Part shown: piece after piece, positions 31,812-33,271 of the stretch
How the letters are laid out: each line of letters opens with the position of its first letter
Position numbering within the stretch: position 1 is the first letter of the stretch
From: Alphaproteobacteria bacterium
GTDB lineage: Bacteria; Pseudomonadota; Alphaproteobacteria; Puniceispirillales; UBA1172
Assembly: GCA_023259875.1 (NCBI GenBank)
Contig: JALRFL010000082.1
Location: 1-33,271, forward strand
DNA: 33,271 bases
Reading direction: 5' to 3'
The notes under the pieces: generated by a model
Told to the model about the DNA's origin: nothing
Database searches by the model: none
The model's input: the letters and a program-made list of their open reading frames with translations, nothing else
Position numbers and translations under genes: made by a program

Positions 31812-33271
31812 ATGTCTGAAGACGCATCGACTGAAAAACGCGGCCGCAGAGGTGGTGGGCGTGATGCTCGCCGGAGCGCACGAAGTGGCGGCGGCAACAA
31901 AATGTCTGCCCCTTATCTGATCCGTAAGGTGCCACTCTATGAGGTTCTGTCTGATGAAGGGGCAGAGATCATTGAGAACAACGCCGAAACCATCCTTGAA
32001 GAGATCGGGATTGAGTTCAAAGATGATCCTGAGGCACTTGAAATTCTCAAAGAACATGGGGCGGATGTGAAAGGCCAGCGTGTCCATTTTCCTCGCGGTC
32101 TTTGCCGTGAGTATTGCAAAAAGGCACCATCACAATTTACCCAATACGCGCGTAACCCTGACCGTTCCGTAGAAATTGGCGGAAATAACACCGTGTTTGC
32201 CCCTGTTTATGGGCCGCCATTTGTTCGTGATCTTGAAAATGAACGGCGTTATGCCACGATTGAAGATTTCCGGAATTTCATTAAACTGGCCTATATGTTG
32301 CCTGGTTTGCACCATTCGGGTGGCACGATCTGTGAGCCGGTAGATTTGCCTGTACCAAAACGCCATCTGGAAATGGTTTATAGCCATATCAAATATTCAG
32401 ATAAGCCTTTCATGGGTTCGGTGACCGCGGCAAGCCGCGCACAGGATACTGTGGAAATGGCCAAAATTGTATTTGGTGCAGATTTTCTTGATCAAAACAA
32501 TGTTCTGGTTAGCCTTATTAACGCCAATTCGCCTATGACATGGGACGATACCATGCTTGGTGCGCTAAAGGTATATGCGCGTCATGGTCAGGCGGTTATG
32601 CTGTCACCATTCATTCTGGCAGGGGCGATGTCTCCGGTATCTGTGGCTGGTACCTTAGCGCAAACCCTTGCCGAAGCGATGAGCGGCATTGCCTTTGCCC
32701 AGATGGTGAAGCCGGGTGCGCCAGTGATTTTTGGATCATTCGCCAGTTCGATGTCCATGCAAACAGGGGCGCCGACTTTTGGCACCCCTGAACCGGCATT
32801 GGTACTTAATGGTTGTGCTAAGCTGGCGCGGCGGTTGAATGTCCCGTTCCGTTCTGGCGGCTCTCTTACCGCGGCAAAAACGGTTGATGCGCAAGCCGCG
32901 TATGAATCCACCTACACGCTACTTCCTGCGGTGACCAGCGGCGTTAATTTTATGCTTCACGCCGCAGGCTGGATGGAAGGTGGACTAGTATCGGATTACC
33001 GCAAACTGGTGCTAGATGCCGATCAGTTGTCCATGATGCAACGCATGGTAGGCGGTATTGATCTGACTGAAAATGGACAGGCAATGGATGCCATCCGCGA
33101 AACTGGCCCCGGTCAGCACTTCTTAGGGTCAAGCCACACCCAAGCCAATTTCGAAGATGCCTTCTGGCGTTCTGAGCTTGCGGATTATACGACTTTTGAG
33201 CAATGGAGTTCAGAAGGCAGTATCGAAAGTGCAAAAAGGGCGGAAAATCGCGCTCGCAAAATGCTGACGCA
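31812..33271 (+). CDS. mttB: MttB-family trimethylamine/betaine:corrinoid methyltransferase without pyrrolysine (3' end outside the window)
   Basis: The frame opens at ATG 31812 (GAGGG five bases upstream) and runs through 486 complete codons to the window edge with no stop, so the gene is truncated only by the window. It matches the MttB superfamily: EGAEIIENNAETILEEIGIEF-like helix, HHSGGTICEPVDLP, GSVTAASRAQDTVEMAKIVF, INANSPMTWDDTMLGAL, SPFILAGAMSPVSVAGTL, SFASSMSMQTGAPTFGTPEP and the late AAGWMEGGLVSDYRKL. There is no in-frame amber codon, so it is the non-pyrrolysine type. Characterised members of that type act on glycine betaine, proline betaine or carnitine rather than trimethylamine. 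The first 30 residues are Arg/Lys/Gly-rich (seven Arg, two Lys), a likely disordered basic tail. Expected reaction: methyl transfer from a quaternary amine to the corrinoid protein encoded at 167-856. Confidence 0.93.
   Translation, partial: MSEDASTEKRGRRGGGRDARRSARSGGGNKMSAPYLIRKVPLYEVLSDEGAEIIENNAETILEEIGIEFKDDPEALEILKEHGADVKGQRVHFPRGLCREYCKKAPSQFTQYARNPDRSVEIGGNNTVFAPVYGPPFVRDLENERRYATIEDFRNFIKLAYMLPGLHHSGGTICEPVDLPVPKRHLEMVYSHIKYSDKPFMGSVTAASRAQDTVEMAKIVFGADFLDQNNVLVSLINANSPMTWDDTMLGALKVYARHGQAVMLSPFILAGAMSPVSVAGTLAQTLAEAMSGIAFAQMVKPGAPVIFGSFASSMSMQTGAPTFGTPEPALVLNGCAKLARRLNVPFRSGGSLTAAKTVDAQAAYESTYTLLPAVTSGVNFMLHAAGWMEGGLVSDYRKLVLDADQLSMMQRMVGGIDLTENGQAMDAIRETGPGQHFLGSSHTQANFEDAFWRSELADYTTFEQWSSEGSIESAKRAENRARKMLT

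Noticed and set aside
31812..33271. Possible pyrrolysine (amber) codon in the mttB gene
   Set aside because: I followed the frame from the ATG to the edge of the window and found no in-frame TAG or other stop, so there is no pyrrolysine site in the visible part.
1..33271. Insertion sequences, prophage, CRISPR array, tRNA or rRNA genes
   Set aside because: I looked for transposase or integrase motifs, regularly spaced repeats and tRNA-like cloverleaf segments in the gaps and saw none. The gaps are short and do not hold repeats.

Overview
The window reads as a chromosomal segment of an alphaproteobacterium, most plausibly a marine aerobe of the SAR116 type. The arguments are gene order and protein character: ccmA-I System I cytochrome c maturation, a fdxA-carD-rpoH block behind a SUV3-type helicase and an S4-domain gene, xseB-ispA-dxs-tlyA, and pdxH near fabI-aroC. 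Base composition is moderate and coding density is very high. There are no insertion sequences, CRISPR arrays, rRNA or tRNA genes that I can recognise, and no gene-free stretch longer than about 240 bases. The taxonomic guess is inference; no marker rRNA is present.

Layout. (1) 1-5384, plus strand: a one-carbon operon with a corrinoid protein, a small 'virulence factor'-like protein, a MetF-type methylene-THF reductase, a methyl-THF:corrinoid methyltransferase and a RACo-type iron-sulfur corrinoid reactivase. (2) 5414-11921, minus strand: a complete ccmABCDEFGHI operon. (3) 12161-20146, plus strand: aconitase, a SUV3-like helicase with a coupled S4 protein, 7Fe ferredoxin, CarD and RpoH. (4) 20160-25782, plus strand: prolyl aminopeptidase, an XRE regulator, then xseB-ispA-dxs-tlyA (isoprenoid precursor supply). 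(5) 25779-28347, minus strand: aroC, fabI and a glycine-zipper envelope protein. (6) 28585-33271, plus strand: pdxH, then a dimethylglycine/sarcosine dehydrogenase-like gene followed by a non-pyrrolysine MttB-family methyltransferase that runs off the right edge.

The most interesting content is the pair of one-carbon loci at the two ends. Together they encode every protein needed to strip a methyl group from a quaternary amine (glycine betaine is the best guess), carry it on a corrinoid, hand it to tetrahydrofolate, oxidise it to methylene-THF, and then oxidise the remaining dimethylglycine with a folate-linked flavoprotein. This is a corrinoid pathway of the kind worked out in anaerobes, placed in a genome that otherwise looks aerobic. 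The corrinoid protein has a strongly acidic N-terminus, while the substrate methyltransferase, the folate methyltransferase and the reactivase each carry an arginine-rich tail. This suggests charge-guided docking on a shared corrinoid carrier.

Several intergenic spaces hold long imperfect hairpins without a good T-run (14860-14907, 19112-19148, 27740-27769). They are listed as structured elements whose role (terminator, attenuator or processing site) cannot be decided from sequence alone.
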